Below are positions 44,789 through 53,694 of a stretch of 64,000 nucleotides of DNA, piece after piece; positions within the stretch are counted from its first letter, which is position 1; every line of letters begins with the position of its first letter. This DNA is from Clostridium sp. AM33-3 (GTDB taxonomy: Bacteria > Bacillota > Clostridia > Lachnospirales > Lachnospiraceae): positions 1 through 64,000 of the forward strand of contig NZ_QUIV01000005.1 in NCBI RefSeq assembly GCF_003480315.1, read 5' to 3'. Both the position numbers and the translations under genes were made by a program. The notes beneath the pieces are model-generated. The model saw nothing but the letters and a program-made list of their open reading frames with translations. It made no database searches and had not been told where the DNA came from.

Positions 44789-45646
44789 TTACTTTCCTGT
44801 CTCATATTTGGTATTGATATAATCCATCAGATCAAAATCCCGGTTTGGATGTGCCAGGAATAACGTTCCCTTCTCTTCTCCGTTTATCAGTTCATGGATC
44901 ACATCCACATGATCCGCATTGCAGATGATCATGTCAGATCCGCTGTCTGTGGCAATCCGGGCTGCAGCCAGCTTGGCCGCCATACCGCCGGTTCCCACAT
45001 CACTTCCGGAGCCGCCTCCCATGCCGATCAGTTCCGGTGTGATCTCCTCAACCAGGCCGATAAATCTTGCATCCGGATTCCTGTGGGGATCCTCCGAATA
45101 CAGTCCGTCAATATCGGACATCAGGATCAGAAGATCTGCGCCGATGAGTGCTGCCACGATCGCAGAAAGCCGGTCATTATCACCGAACTGGATTTCGTGG
45201 GTGGAAACCGTATCGTTTTCGTTGACGACCGGCACTGCTCCCAGTCTCAAAAGCTCCTCAAAGGTATTCTGGGCATTGATCCGGGAATCCTGATTCGTCA
45301 TGGTATCCTTTGTCAGAAGCACCTGCGCCGCAATGTGGTTGTACTCAGAAAAGAGCCGCTGGTACACCATCATGAGGCGGGCCTGTCCTACCGCCGCGTA
45401 AGCCTGCTTTTCAGAAATGGTCTGAGGGCGTTTCTGACCGCCAAGAACCTGCCGTCCGGCCGCGATGGCACCGGAGGAAACCAGTACTACGTCTTTTCCC
45501 TCTCCCTTCAGATCGCAGATCACACGGATCAGCTTTTCAATCTTAAAGAGATTCAGTTCCCCGGTATTTTCATGGGTCAGGGAAGAAGAACCGATCTTGA
45601 TAACAATCCGTTTTTTATCCTTTAGTTTTTTTCTGAAATCATTCAT
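44789..45646 (-). CDS. proB: Glutamate 5-kinase without PUA domain
   Basis: A 285-aa amino-acid kinase that phosphorylates glutamate in proline synthesis. KIGSSSLT, VVLVSSGAIAAG, NENDTVST and LMSDIDGLY are the amino-acid kinase motifs. It ends at the catalytic domain; the C-terminal PUA domain present in E. coli ProB (367 aa) is missing, as in many Clostridia. Feedback inhibition by proline may therefore differ. The product goes to ProA, encoded in the fusion downstream. Confidence 0.95.
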   Translation of the reverse strand: MNDFRKKLKDKKRIVIKIGSSSLTHENTGELNLFKIEKLIRVICDLKGEGKDVVLVSSGAIAAGRQVLGGQKRPQTISEKQAYAAVGQARLMMVYQRLFSEYNHIAAQVLLTKDTMTNQDSRINAQNTFEELLRLGAVPVVNENDTVSTHEIQFGDNDRLSAIVAALIGADLLILMSDIDGLYSEDPHRNPDARFIGLVEEITPELIGMGGGSGSDVGTGGMAAKLAAARIATDSGSDMIICNADHVDVIHELINGEEKGTLFLAHPNRDFDLMDYINTKYETGK

Positions 45647-45654
45647 ATCCCGCT

Positions 45655-47283
45655 TTATTTATCCTTTTCATCTAATCTGTAACGTCTTGCAATGGCCTCA
45701 GCTACCTTCACGCCGTCCATCGCCGCAGAGGTGATGCCGCCCGCATAACCGGCGCCCTCACCGCAGGGGTACAGTCCCCGCAGCTCACTCTCAAACTGTT
45801 CATCCCGCCAGATACGCACCGGGGATGAGGTGCGGCTCTCAACGCCCGCAAAAACGGCATCCGGCCGGTCAAAGCCGCGGATCATATGTCCAAAGCCATC
45901 CATAGCCTCCATCAGCGCCAGGTTCAGCGGCTCCGGCAGGATGGAACGGACATCACCAAAAGCCCATTCGCCCCGCATCTGGGGATTTACCCCGCCAAGT
46001 TTACGGCTGATCACATTCTGGCAGAAATCTCCGTAAAGCTGTACCGGGATCTTGCCGCCGGCTGCCTGGTATGCTGCCTCCTCCAGTTTTCTTTGGAATG
46101 CCACGCCTCCAAGGGCTCCGCCCTCCGGGAAATCCTCCGGCGTGACCGTAACGATCAGGGCACTGTTGGCGTTCTCTCCGGCACGGTCGTGATAGCTCAT
46201 GCCGTTTACCGCCAGCCGTCCGGATTCGGAAGAGGCATTCACCACATAACCACCCGGACACATACAGAAGCTGTATACACCGCGCCCGCTTTTTGTCTGT
46301 CTGGTAAGTTTATAATTTGCCGCGCCAAGGGCTCCGGCCTCCTCCCGCCCATACTGGGAGAGATTGATCATCTTTTGGGGATGCTGGATACGCAGTCCCA
46401 CCGCAAACGCCTTCTGTTCCATGGGGACCTTCCGGTCCAGCAGCATGGAAAAGGTATCTCTTGCGCTGTGCCCGATGGCAAGCACCACCACACTGCTTTT
46501 GATTTCTTCCTCCACCGGAGCGCCTGTCTGCGGATCTGCAAAGGAAACCTTCACACCGCATACTCGGCTCTGTTCCGTCAGAAGATCTGTCACCTGCGTA
46601 TCAAACCGTACGGTTCCGCCCAGGCGGATGATTTCTTCACGCATATGCTTAACCACCTCAGCCAGCACATCCGTACCGATGTGTGGTTTATGGTCATACA
46701 AAATAGAAGGATCCGCGCCGAACTCGGTAAAAAGCTCCAGGACCAGTTTTCCGCGTCCCAGAGGATCTTTCACCAGAGTATTCAGTTTGCCGTCAGAAAA
46801 TGTGCCGGCACCGCCCTCGCCAAACTGCACATTGGTCTGCATATCCAGCGCGCCTCCCTGCCAGAACGCGTTCACCTTTTTCTGTCGCTCGTCCACTGCG
46901 CTTCCTCGTTCCAGCAAAACAGGGCGGTAGCCCTGCCTTGCCAGCATCAGACCGCAAAATAAGCCTGCCGGCCCGGTTCCGATGATCAGCGGACGCTCCT
47001 TTAACACCGTCTCACCGGATTTCGGAAACCGGTAGCGCACCTCTTTGCAGAGACTGATCTGCGGATTTTTCAGCTTATGTATAAGCTCAGTTTCCTTTTT
47101 GACCGAAACATCGACTGTATAGCTGTAAAACAGTTCCGGCTTCTTTCTTGCATCCAGCGAGCGCTTTCGTATATGCAGTTCCCGGATCTCTTCCGGCGAA
47201 ATCCGCAAAAGCTTCGCTGCCTTCTTTGTGAGCATCTCCGGCGTATGATCTGCCGGAAGCTTGATCTGTGTTAATCGTATCAT
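45655..47283 (-). CDS. FAD-dependent oxidoreductase (COG2509 type)
   Basis: A 542-aa flavoprotein. An N-terminal extension (about 1-95) precedes the Rossmann FAD site LIIGTGPAGLFCGLMLAR. GGAGTFSDGKL, VLAIGHSARDTF and the C-terminal GEGAGYAGGITSAAMDGVK are typical of COG2509 dehydrogenases of unknown substrate. The ATG at 47283 has GGGAG upstream. It shares a strand and 3-nt gap with the BaiN-like gene, a different flavoprotein family, so the two may act in one pathway. Confidence 0.88.
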   Translation of the reverse strand: MIRLTQIKLPADHTPEMLTKKAAKLLRISPEEIRELHIRKRSLDARKKPELFYSYTVDVSVKKETELIHKLKNPQISLCKEVRYRFPKSGETVLKERPLIIGTGPAGLFCGLMLARQGYRPVLLERGSAVDERQKKVNAFWQGGALDMQTNVQFGEGGAGTFSDGKLNTLVKDPLGRGKLVLELFTEFGADPSILYDHKPHIGTDVLAEVVKHMREEIIRLGGTVRFDTQVTDLLTEQSRVCGVKVSFADPQTGAPVEEEIKSSVVVLAIGHSARDTFSMLLDRKVPMEQKAFAVGLRIQHPQKMINLSQYGREEAGALGAANYKLTRQTKSGRGVYSFCMCPGGYVVNASSESGRLAVNGMSYHDRAGENANSALIVTVTPEDFPEGGALGGVAFQRKLEEAAYQAAGGKIPVQLYGDFCQNVISRKLGGVNPQMRGEWAFGDVRSILPEPLNLALMEAMDGFGHMIRGFDRPDAVFAGVESRTSSPVRIWRDEQFESELRGLYPCGEGAGYAGGITSAAMDGVKVAEAIARRYRLDEKDK

Positions 47284-47286
47284 AGT

Positions 47287-48513
47287 CTAATTTCTCCCTG
47301 CCGTTCTTCCTGCCACGGCCCCGGTGCTCCAGGCCCACTGCAGGTTATAGCCGCCGCAGATGCCGTCTACATCCGTCAGCTCTCCCACCAGGAACAGGCC
47401 CTTCACCAGCTTTGACTCCATGGTATCCGGCCTGAGTTCCCGTGTGTCCACGCCGCCGCAGCATACCTGGGCCTGCTCAAAGCTGTTGGTGGATATAACC
47501 GGCACTTCAAATTGCTTCACCTGCACAGTCAGTGTCTCCAGCTGGCTGTCTTTGATGCGCGCACAGGTAACATCAAGCGGAATGCCAGCCTGTTTTAACA
47601 GTACGGCGGCCAGCTTCTTATTCAGAACTCCATTCAAAAACTCCCCAGACGGCCGGTATCCCAATGCTGCCTTTCTCTGTTTTAGCATGGTTCTGGTATC
47701 TTCCATGCTCTTTGACGGGAAGAAATCCAGCAATGCGCTGACCTGTCTTCCCTCATCCAGGGCACGCGCCGCATAACGGCTTACCTGGAAGGTCGGAATG
47801 CCGGAAATACCGTAATCTGTAAGCTGCACCTCGCCCTCATCAGCAGCCAGGGTCTTTCCGTTACTCACCAGACGCACCACCGCCTCACAGCGCACACCTG
47901 CCAGCTGTTTGAAAAAGGTGCCCCTGCACCTCAGCTGTACCAGTGCCGGAAGAGGCTTTACAATGGTGTGTCCAAAGGAGCCTGCCAGCTCATAACCGCT
48001 GCCATCGGAACCGGATACCGGAGCTGCCTTGGAACCAGCCGCCAGGATCAGGCTGTTTCCCTGAAACAGACCCTGATCACTCTCCACGGTAAACATGCCA
48101 TTTTTCGCCTTCCACGCCTTTTTGATATGACAGGAAAGCACCGTCTGAATGCCCAGATGCTCTGTTTCAAAGCGTAGCGCATCCAGTACGGAAGCAGCCT
48201 GATCCGAATTCGGGTAAATGTAGCCATTCCGGTTCTTCGTTACAATGCCGATCCCGTCAAAAAAGTTCAGGGTATCCCAGACAGAAAAACGATCCAGTAC
48301 CTTCATGGGAAACAGCTTCTGGCTGCTCCGGTAATATTCAGGCCGCACGGACAGGTTTGTCATGTTGCACCGCCCGTTTCCCGTGGACAGGATTTTCTTT
48401 CCCACCCGGTCCATATGCTCCAGAATGGTCACCTCTGCACCCTCTCTGGCTGCCATGATGGCTGCCATAAGTCCGGAAGCCCCTCCTCCGATGATCAGTA
48501 CTTTTTTCTTCAC
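47287..48513 (-). CDS. BaiN/YhiN-like flavoprotein (HI0933 family)
   Basis: A 408-aa flavoprotein. VLIIGGGASGLMAAIMAARE is the FAD site, and GNGRCNMTN and the C-terminal GVDTRELRPDTMESK and GELTDVDGICGGYNLQWAWSTG are the HI0933 signature. In some gut Clostridia a member (BaiN) takes part in bile acid reduction, but most members have no known substrate, and nothing nearby suggests bile acids. The start is GTG at 48513, with GGAGG 6 nt upstream. Confidence 0.88.
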   Translation of the reverse strand: MKKKVLIIGGGASGLMAAIMAAREGAEVTILEHMDRVGKKILSTGNGRCNMTNLSVRPEYYRSSQKLFPMKVLDRFSVWDTLNFFDGIGIVTKNRNGYIYPNSDQAASVLDALRFETEHLGIQTVLSCHIKKAWKAKNGMFTVESDQGLFQGNSLILAAGSKAAPVSGSDGSGYELAGSFGHTIVKPLPALVQLRCRGTFFKQLAGVRCEAVVRLVSNGKTLAADEGEVQLTDYGISGIPTFQVSRYAARALDEGRQVSALLDFFPSKSMEDTRTMLKQRKAALGYRPSGEFLNGVLNKKLAAVLLKQAGIPLDVTCARIKDSQLETLTVQVKQFEVPVISTNSFEQAQVCCGGVDTRELRPDTMESKLVKGLFLVGELTDVDGICGGYNLQWAWSTGAVAGRTAGRN

Positions 48514-48587
48514 GTTTTTCCTCCGCCGTAATTTTTCGTCATTTGGATACTATTGTATCCAGTTTGCCCTTTCTTTTCAAGCAGTTT

Positions 48588-48986
48588 TTAGCTTGTGTAG
48601 GACTCCAGATAGTTAAATACCTCTGCCATGGAAGAAAACCAGAGCCCTTCCCGCAGCCTTGCGCGCTCATCAGGCGGAAAATCCATCAACGGCACATGGG
48701 TATACAGACAGATGGTTTTCCGGTCCTTTAAAAACACGAGAAGTATACCATCCTCCGCAACCAGATAATAGATTTCCCTGCTTTCCGCAACCGCCTGCAC
48801 GTGATCGTTATTCGCGGCCATCTGGTCCTCTGTCACCGTTTCCGGTACTGTATCGCGTTCTATTGCAGTTTCCGGTGTGTCCACAGCCCCACTGTTTTCC
48901 CAATTGCGCCGCACAAAAAACGCGATCAGGACACAGACCAGGCTAACCCCCAGAAATAAAAATAAACAGATCCTATACTTTTTCAT
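48588..48986 (-). CDS. Single-pass membrane protein of unknown function
   Basis: A 132-aa protein. One transmembrane segment (about 5-24, RICLFLFLGVSLVCVLIAFF) is followed by an acidic, threonine-rich linker and a C-terminal module REIYYLVAEDGILLVFL. The C-terminal half resembles a small domain seen in Clostridia envelope proteins, with faint likeness to the BofC C-terminal domain, but I would not assign a function. GGAGGG is upstream of the ATG at 48986. It is flanked by the DUF3048 lipoprotein and the BaiN-like gene. Confidence 0.75.
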   Translation of the reverse strand: MKKYRICLFLFLGVSLVCVLIAFFVRRNWENSGAVDTPETAIERDTVPETVTEDQMAANNDHVQAVAESREIYYLVAEDGILLVFLKDRKTICLYTHVPLMDFPPDERARLREGLWFSSMAEVFNYLESYTS

Positions 48987-49038
48987 GGAAAATCCCTCCA
49001 AGTATAGTATCTGCTTATTTTTTGATTTTATACGGTGC

Positions 49039-50202
49039 TTACTTTCCTTCGATCTTTGCCGGCTGCATATCGTTGGTGGTACAGATGCAGATCCAGGTCT
49101 TCCCCGGATTCAGTACGATTTCATTGCCGGACGCGTCATAATAGTGCGTCACACCGAACTCTCCGTCTTTCTCACAGGTAATATCCTCTGCCTGTCCATT
49201 AGAAATGTAATAGCCCCAGGTATCTGCCTGCACATTGATATTGCGGTACTCAGTGGACGCATAATAGGCTGCCGGACAGTACTGGATGATCAGGTTCTTC
49301 ACGGCAATCTGCCCTTCATTTCCCATATGTGGACCGCCATACTGGAAGCGGTAATACAGTCCGTCATCCTCATGGTACTCAAACCACGGATTATTCAGCT
49401 TATAACCCGGTGTTACCTTGTAGGCTTCCCGAACATCGGCACCATGCATAACGGCCTGTGTTCCTTCCTTCGCAAACTTAAAATGTCCGTCATAGTCTGC
49501 GTTATATTCCTGACTGTAGCCCAGTTTCTGAATGGCGCGCTGAATGCCCTCAAAGCTGGCGTAGGCGTTATGCGGAGTTTTTTTGTCCCTGGAACGGAAG
49601 TAAGCCGTGCTTCCCTGGCCCTCAATGCCATTGATGTTATCAATGAATTTCAAATATGGCTTTGCAAAGGTACTCTGTCCGTAATGCGCGTAGATGGCAT
49701 CAAACTCTCTGGCAAAATACACATAGTAGGTTCGGCAGCTGCGTACAGAACCGATCCGGCTTAAGTCATCGTAATCCTCCATAATAGCCAGATACCGGTT
49801 CATGGTAGCTTCCACCGGTACCTCGTAAACGACCCCGGCCCGGTTGATGCCATACTGCGGCAGTGCTGCCTTATCGTTGCTCATCATAATAGCCAGCGGA
49901 CGGCGGTTGCCCTGGGAGACAGGCACCATCTCACCGGTCAGATAGCTGCGGATCCTGCCGTCTTTCTCCACCCTCGGCTCCTGCTCATCCGGATCCGGCG
50001 CCTCAGTTTCCGGCGCTTCTGTCTGCGGTGCCTCGGTTTCAATCTCGATGGTTTCTGCCGCGGTTTCTTCTACGGAGGATTCCACGGTGATCTTATTATG
50101 TACTTCTTTTGTGCCGCAGCCGGTCAGTGCTGCAGCCCCCACTGCAAGACACCACGCTGCCATAACCCCAAACGCATACTTCTTCCCCTTGTTTTTTCTC
50201 AT
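49039..50202 (-). CDS. DUF3048 (YerB-like) lipoprotein
   Basis: A 387-aa predicted lipoprotein with signal peptide MRKNKGKKYAFGVMAAWCLA and lipobox LTGC (Cys29). A Glu/Ala/Pro-rich linker (about 45-75) precedes the DUF3048 domain, which includes RPLAIMMSND, GSVRSCRTYYV and HNAYAS. The domain is common in sporulating Firmicutes, and its role is unknown. The ATG overlaps the ybeY stop (ATGA), so it is translationally coupled to the ribosome maturation gene. Confidence 0.9.
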   Translation of the reverse strand: MRKNKGKKYAFGVMAAWCLAVGAAALTGCGTKEVHNKITVESSVEETAAETIEIETEAPQTEAPETEAPDPDEQEPRVEKDGRIRSYLTGEMVPVSQGNRRPLAIMMSNDKAALPQYGINRAGVVYEVPVEATMNRYLAIMEDYDDLSRIGSVRSCRTYYVYFAREFDAIYAHYGQSTFAKPYLKFIDNINGIEGQGSTAYFRSRDKKTPHNAYASFEGIQRAIQKLGYSQEYNADYDGHFKFAKEGTQAVMHGADVREAYKVTPGYKLNNPWFEYHEDDGLYYRFQYGGPHMGNEGQIAVKNLIIQYCPAAYYASTEYRNINVQADTWGYYISNGQAEDITCEKDGEFGVTHYYDASGNEIVLNPGKTWICICTTNDMQPAKIEGK

Positions 50203-50696
50203 CTATGATAGCCCTCTCCTGCCAGTATCTCTCTCTGCCTGGTTTCCATTACCTCGCGCTCTGCGTCTTCCATATGGTCATAGCCGCACAGATGGAGCAT
50301 GCTGTGGGCAATGAGGAACGCCAGCTCCCGTTCTCTGGAATGGCCATACTTTTCAGCCTGCTCGATCACCTTTTCCACAGAGACAATGATATCGCCCAGG
50401 ATCAGCTCTCCGGTTTCCGGATTGAAATAATCCTCCACAGCCTCCTCCACATGGCTGAAATCGGATTCCTTCTCAAAATCAATCATAGGAAAGGATAATA
50501 CATCTGTCGGACGGTCGATCTGGCGGTAATCCCGGTTGATCTCCTGAATCGCGTCATTATCTGTCAAAATCAGGTTCACCTCAGCCTCATAAGGGCACTT
50601 CTCATAGTCCAGCGCTGCAGGTATGATGTCATTTGCAACCTTTTCATAATCCACATCCAAAGGCTTGTCTGTCTCATATTCAATATTAATGGTCAT
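50199..50696 (-). CDS. ybeY: Endoribonuclease YbeY
   Basis: A 165-aa zinc-dependent RNase for 16S rRNA 3' maturation and ribosome quality control. The zinc motif is HSMLHLCGYDH, near residue 125. RPTDVLSFPM is also conserved. The start ATG at 50696 has AAAGGCGG upstream. phoH lies 63 nt upstream, the usual neighbour. Confidence 0.96.
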   Translation of the reverse strand: MTINIEYETDKPLDVDYEKVANDIIPAALDYEKCPYEAEVNLILTDNDAIQEINRDYRQIDRPTDVLSFPMIDFEKESDFSHVEEAVEDYFNPETGELILGDIIVSVEKVIEQAEKYGHSRERELAFLIAHSMLHLCGYDHMEDAEREVMETRQREILAGEGYHR

Positions 50697-50759
50697 GTAT
50701 ATTCCGCCTTTCTGCCAGGCATATTCCCCGCCCGGCATGTTTTGCTTTTATCGTCTCTG

Positions 50760-51779
50760 CTATCTGCGATATTTGAACTCTTTTAACCGATGTGTTTTTT
50801 CCTTCGGCGGCTGTTTTGCCGGATTCTTCTTTTCGTAATCATCGTAAGCCTGTACAATCTTCTGAACCAGCGGATGACGCACTACATCGTTGCTGGTCAG
50901 GTTGCAGAAACCGATATCATCGATCTTTCCAAGCACCTTCATGGCTACATCCAGACCGGATACCGCTCCGCTCGGCAGATCCTTCTGGGTCTTGTCACCG
51001 GTAATGATGACCTTGGAGCCAAAACCGATACGGGTCAGGAACATCTTCATCTGGGCCGGTGTGGTATTTTGTGCCTCATCCAGGATGATGTAGGCATTGT
51101 CGAGGGTACGTCCCCGCATGTATGCCAGCGGCGCTACCTCGATCAGTCCCTTCTCCTGGTTATGCAGAAAGCTCTCCGCTCCCATGATCTGGTACAGGGC
51201 ATCATAAAGCGGCCGCAGATACGGGTCGATCTTGCTCTGCAGGTCACCCGGCAGAAATCCCAGCTTCTCGCCAGCCTCAATAGCCGGCCTGGTTAAGATG
51301 ATGCGGTTCACATCGCCGTTTTTGAACGCAGAAATTGCCATGGCCATAGCCAGATAGGTTTTTCCGGTTCCGGCCGGTCCGATACCGAAGACGATCATCT
51401 TCTTGCGGATGGTATCCACATACTGTTTCTGTCCTACGGTTTTCGGCTTCACCGGCTTTCCATTAATGGTCCGGCAGATAATGTCCTTGTCGATCTCGAG
51501 AATGGCATCGTCTGACTCGGTAAAGCACAAAGACAGAGCATAGTCCACGTTCTGTTCGGTAATGGCGTTGCCGCGCTTTGACAGCTCCACCAGATTGTTG
51601 AACACGCTCTTGGCGCGGCGGATCATCAGTTCCGGCCCGATCAGCTTGATGGCTCCATCTCTCGCAACAATCGTCACGTGCAGTGTCCTCTCGATCTTTT
51701 TTAAATAGCCGTCAAACTGTCCGCACACATTTTTCTCATGCTCCGCCGGGATATCAATTATAGTCTCAATTACACTCAT
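50760..51779 (-). CDS. phoH: PhoH family ATPase
   Basis: A 339-aa P-loop ATPase. The Walker A is GPAGTGKTYLAMA, Walker B IILDEAQNTTPAQ, and ITGDKTQKDLP follows. PhoH family proteins are putative RNA-associated ATPases often paired with YbeY. An N-terminal KH-like region (about 1-100) precedes the ATPase. GGAG lies 13 nt before the ATG. yqfD is upstream, ybeY downstream. Confidence 0.95.
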   Translation of the reverse strand: MSVIETIIDIPAEHEKNVCGQFDGYLKKIERTLHVTIVARDGAIKLIGPELMIRRAKSVFNNLVELSKRGNAITEQNVDYALSLCFTESDDAILEIDKDIICRTINGKPVKPKTVGQKQYVDTIRKKMIVFGIGPAGTGKTYLAMAMAISAFKNGDVNRIILTRPAIEAGEKLGFLPGDLQSKIDPYLRPLYDALYQIMGAESFLHNQEKGLIEVAPLAYMRGRTLDNAYIILDEAQNTTPAQMKMFLTRIGFGSKVIITGDKTQKDLPSGAVSGLDVAMKVLGKIDDIGFCNLTSNDVVRHPLVQKIVQAYDDYEKKNPAKQPPKEKTHRLKEFKYRR

Positions 51780-51817
51780 TCTGTATTATCTGCTCCTTAC
51801 TGTTCACACGTTGTGTA

Positions 51818-53008
51818 CTATTCTAGCTTCTGTCCGGTTCCGGCCTCCTCTTCCACGGTCATGCTCCCGCAGATTATCCAGCCGTTACTGTTATCTAATA
51901 TTTTAACATCATTTTCGATTATTTGTACCCCTTTTTCGGTTAATTTTTGTAATTTTCTTTCATGAACTGCTTTTGTAAGGTCATTTAGCTCTGTTTTCGT
52001 GCGTTTTCGTTCTACCTTCTCATACTCCCTGGCCGTAATTGCTTCGGTCCAGACCGGAAGAAAAAAATCTCCGAATAAAACGATCTGTCTGGAAACACCG
52101 GTCAGATCCCAGTTTCGTTTCCCGGCTAACGGAGGCATGGCCAGAATATCCACTGCTCCGGCCCGCAGGCGAAAGCCCCGCTGCATCTTTCCGGTATAGC
52201 TCCGCACTGTCTGAAAGTGCGGCACCCATTCCCTGTAGATCTTCGTTGTCCGCAGACGGATATCGGCATCGGCCCGCACAAACAGAGTCCGCTCCACCTC
52301 CCCGGAATCGTTGGTGACCGGCAGCATCCCTTCTACCAGAATCTGCCCCTTTTCCACCTCATCCCCGGGCTGTACTACCGCTTTTCCGGCCCTCACCAGG
52401 ATGGAAACGACCGTTCCTGCTGTTTCAGCCACCAGGTTTCTTGGTGATTCTTCCCGAAGGGGAATACCATCCGCTGTCTCATTTTCCCGTATCCGGATCT
52501 GCAGCCGGGTCCCGGATACATGGGCAGATACCCAGACAATCCGGGAGCAGCGGCTTCTGAGTTCCTCCTCGATCCTGTCACAGTCCACGCCTCTTTTGGG
52601 CATTCCATAGCAGACCCCGATTTCCCGAAGCTGTCCTGTCAGCATGTCATCCGTGAAAAGAAGGTTTCCGGAGAAGCTGATATTCCAGATAAAACGGGAA
52701 AGGACAAACAACAGCAGAAAAAACGAAGCCGCCCCAACGGCAAACAGCTTTCGCTTCCGGTTCCGATATAAAAAAAAGGGCAGTCCCAGTTTTTCCTGGA
52801 TGCGGACTCGCACCCCGGCTTTTCTTGCAAATGGGCGGATCCGGTAAAAATCGGGCAAGAGCAGAAAAAACCGGTATTCTTCTTTCTCACAGGCAATATT
52901 CCAAAGCAGGATTTTGCTGCTCCGGCACAGGTTGAAAAAGCGTTCCGGTGACCGTCCTGTCAGACGTACGCGCACATATCCGGTGTAATGCTGCTTCAGC
53001 CACCGCAT
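51818..53008 (-). CDS. yqfD: Sporulation protein YqfD
   Basis: A 396-aa membrane protein of the YqfD family, expressed in the mother cell and needed for efficient sporulation. A central transmembrane segment (about 90-110, KLFAVGAASFFLLLFVLSRFIW) is followed by an extracytoplasmic region with two related domains, including AETAGTVVSILVRAGKAVVQPGDEV. The ATG at 53008 has GGAGGAG upstream. It lies directly after yqfC and before phoH, the conserved order in Firmicutes. Confidence 0.93.
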   Translation of the reverse strand: MRWLKQHYTGYVRVRLTGRSPERFFNLCRSSKILLWNIACEKEEYRFFLLLPDFYRIRPFARKAGVRVRIQEKLGLPFFLYRNRKRKLFAVGAASFFLLLFVLSRFIWNISFSGNLLFTDDMLTGQLREIGVCYGMPKRGVDCDRIEEELRSRCSRIVWVSAHVSGTRLQIRIRENETADGIPLREESPRNLVAETAGTVVSILVRAGKAVVQPGDEVEKGQILVEGMLPVTNDSGEVERTLFVRADADIRLRTTKIYREWVPHFQTVRSYTGKMQRGFRLRAGAVDILAMPPLAGKRNWDLTGVSRQIVLFGDFFLPVWTEAITAREYEKVERKRTKTELNDLTKAVHERKLQKLTEKGVQIIENDVKILDNSNGWIICGSMTVEEEAGTGQKLE

Positions 53009-53025
53009 ACTCTGTCTCCTCCGAT

Positions 53026-53295
53026 TCAATCACAAAATTCCATACTCCGGATCTGACCTCTGATTTTCATGGAATCACGGTCATAATATACAATATTCAG
53101 CCTGCGCCCACAGATCTGCAGTCTGCAGTTTTTGCCCTGAAGCCGGATACAATCCTCTTCAAACAGCAGTATTTTCCGATAGTTTTCCACAGTTACACTG
53201 TGCCTTCCGGAAAAGGACAGCAGGATCTCCCCAAGCATTACATCGCCCGGAAGTTTTAGCTGTTCCGTTACAGATTGTTTCGCGTGTTCCAGCAT
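53026..53295 (-). CDS. yqfC: Sporulation protein YqfC
   Basis: An 89-aa protein of the YqfC family, expressed in the mother cell during sporulation. It contains VENYRKILLFEEDCIRLQ and RLNIVYYDRD, a small beta-rich fold. The start Met at 53295 is chosen because GGGAG lies 7 nt upstream and because the longer open frame runs through the rpsU terminator. It is followed by yqfD. Confidence 0.92.
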   Translation of the reverse strand: MLEHAKQSVTEQLKLPGDVMLGEILLSFSGRHSVTVENYRKILLFEEDCIRLQGKNCRLQICGRRLNIVYYDRDSMKIRGQIRSMEFCD

Positions 53296-53333
53296 GCCGC
53301 TGCTCCCATTGCTTTTTACATAAAAATATACGA

Positions 53334-53363
53334 AAAAATCCCCGGTCATAGACCAGGGATTTC
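53334..53363 (-). terminator. rpsU: Intrinsic terminator of rpsU
   Basis: On the minus strand AAATCCCTGGTC pairs with GACCGGGGATTT around TAT, followed by TTTCG. It lies 9 nt after the rpsU stop, so rpsU and yqfC have separate messages or partial read-through. Confidence 0.85.
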
Positions 53364-53371
53364 GGAAATAC

Positions 53372-53548
53372 TTAATTAAATTTGCGTTTTCTTGCAGCTT
53401 CAGACTTTTTCTTGCGTCTTACGCTTGGTTTCTCGTAATGCTCTCTCTTACGAATCTCCTGCTGAATACCAGCCTTTGCGCAGTTTCTTTTGAATCTGCG
53501 TAATGCGCTGTCCAGACTCTCGTTCTCTTTAACGATAACGTTTGACAT
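53372..53548 (-). CDS. rpsU: 30S ribosomal protein S21
   Basis: A 58-aa basic ribosomal protein of the small subunit that helps translation start. It reads [20 protein letters not shown] and ends [15 protein letters not shown], matching S21. It is short enough to be missed by length cut-offs. It has its own strong promoter (53625-53652) and a terminator just after it, and the leader contains a hairpin upstream of the ribosome site. Confidence 0.97.
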   Translation of the reverse strand: MSNVIVKENESLDSALRRFKRNCAKAGIQQEIRKREHYEKPSVRRKKKSEAARKRKFN

Positions 53549-53569
53549 AGCTCACACCTAACCTCCCTC

Positions 53570-53598
53570 CAGTTGTGTACTTGTGCATAATACAACTG
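53570..53598 (-). promoter_or_regulatory. Leader hairpin upstream of the rpsU ribosome binding site
   Basis: On the minus strand CAGTTGT pairs with ACAACTG around a 15-nt loop, ending two bases before GGAGGG. It could affect access of ribosomes to rpsU, but the loop is AT-rich and the stem only 7 bp. Confidence 0.45.
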
Positions 53599-53624
53599 TT
53601 TGGGTATTTTATAGCACTGGTATG

Positions 53625-53652
53625 ATTATAGCATAAAATCTCTATTCGTCAA
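53625..53652 (-). promoter_or_regulatory. Sigma-A promoter of rpsU
   Basis: TTGACG (53647-53652) and TATAAT (53625-53630) are separated by 16 nt. It is the closest to consensus of all promoters in this window. Confidence 0.85.
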
Positions 53653-53694
53653 CTGTTTTTTTGAGTTTTTTGCGGATTTTCGTAATTTTTTGTT

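Noticed and set aside
45886-46962. Plus-strand open frame opposite the COG2509 flavoprotein
   Set aside because: The minus strand carries clear FAD motifs over its whole length; the plus-strand translation has none.
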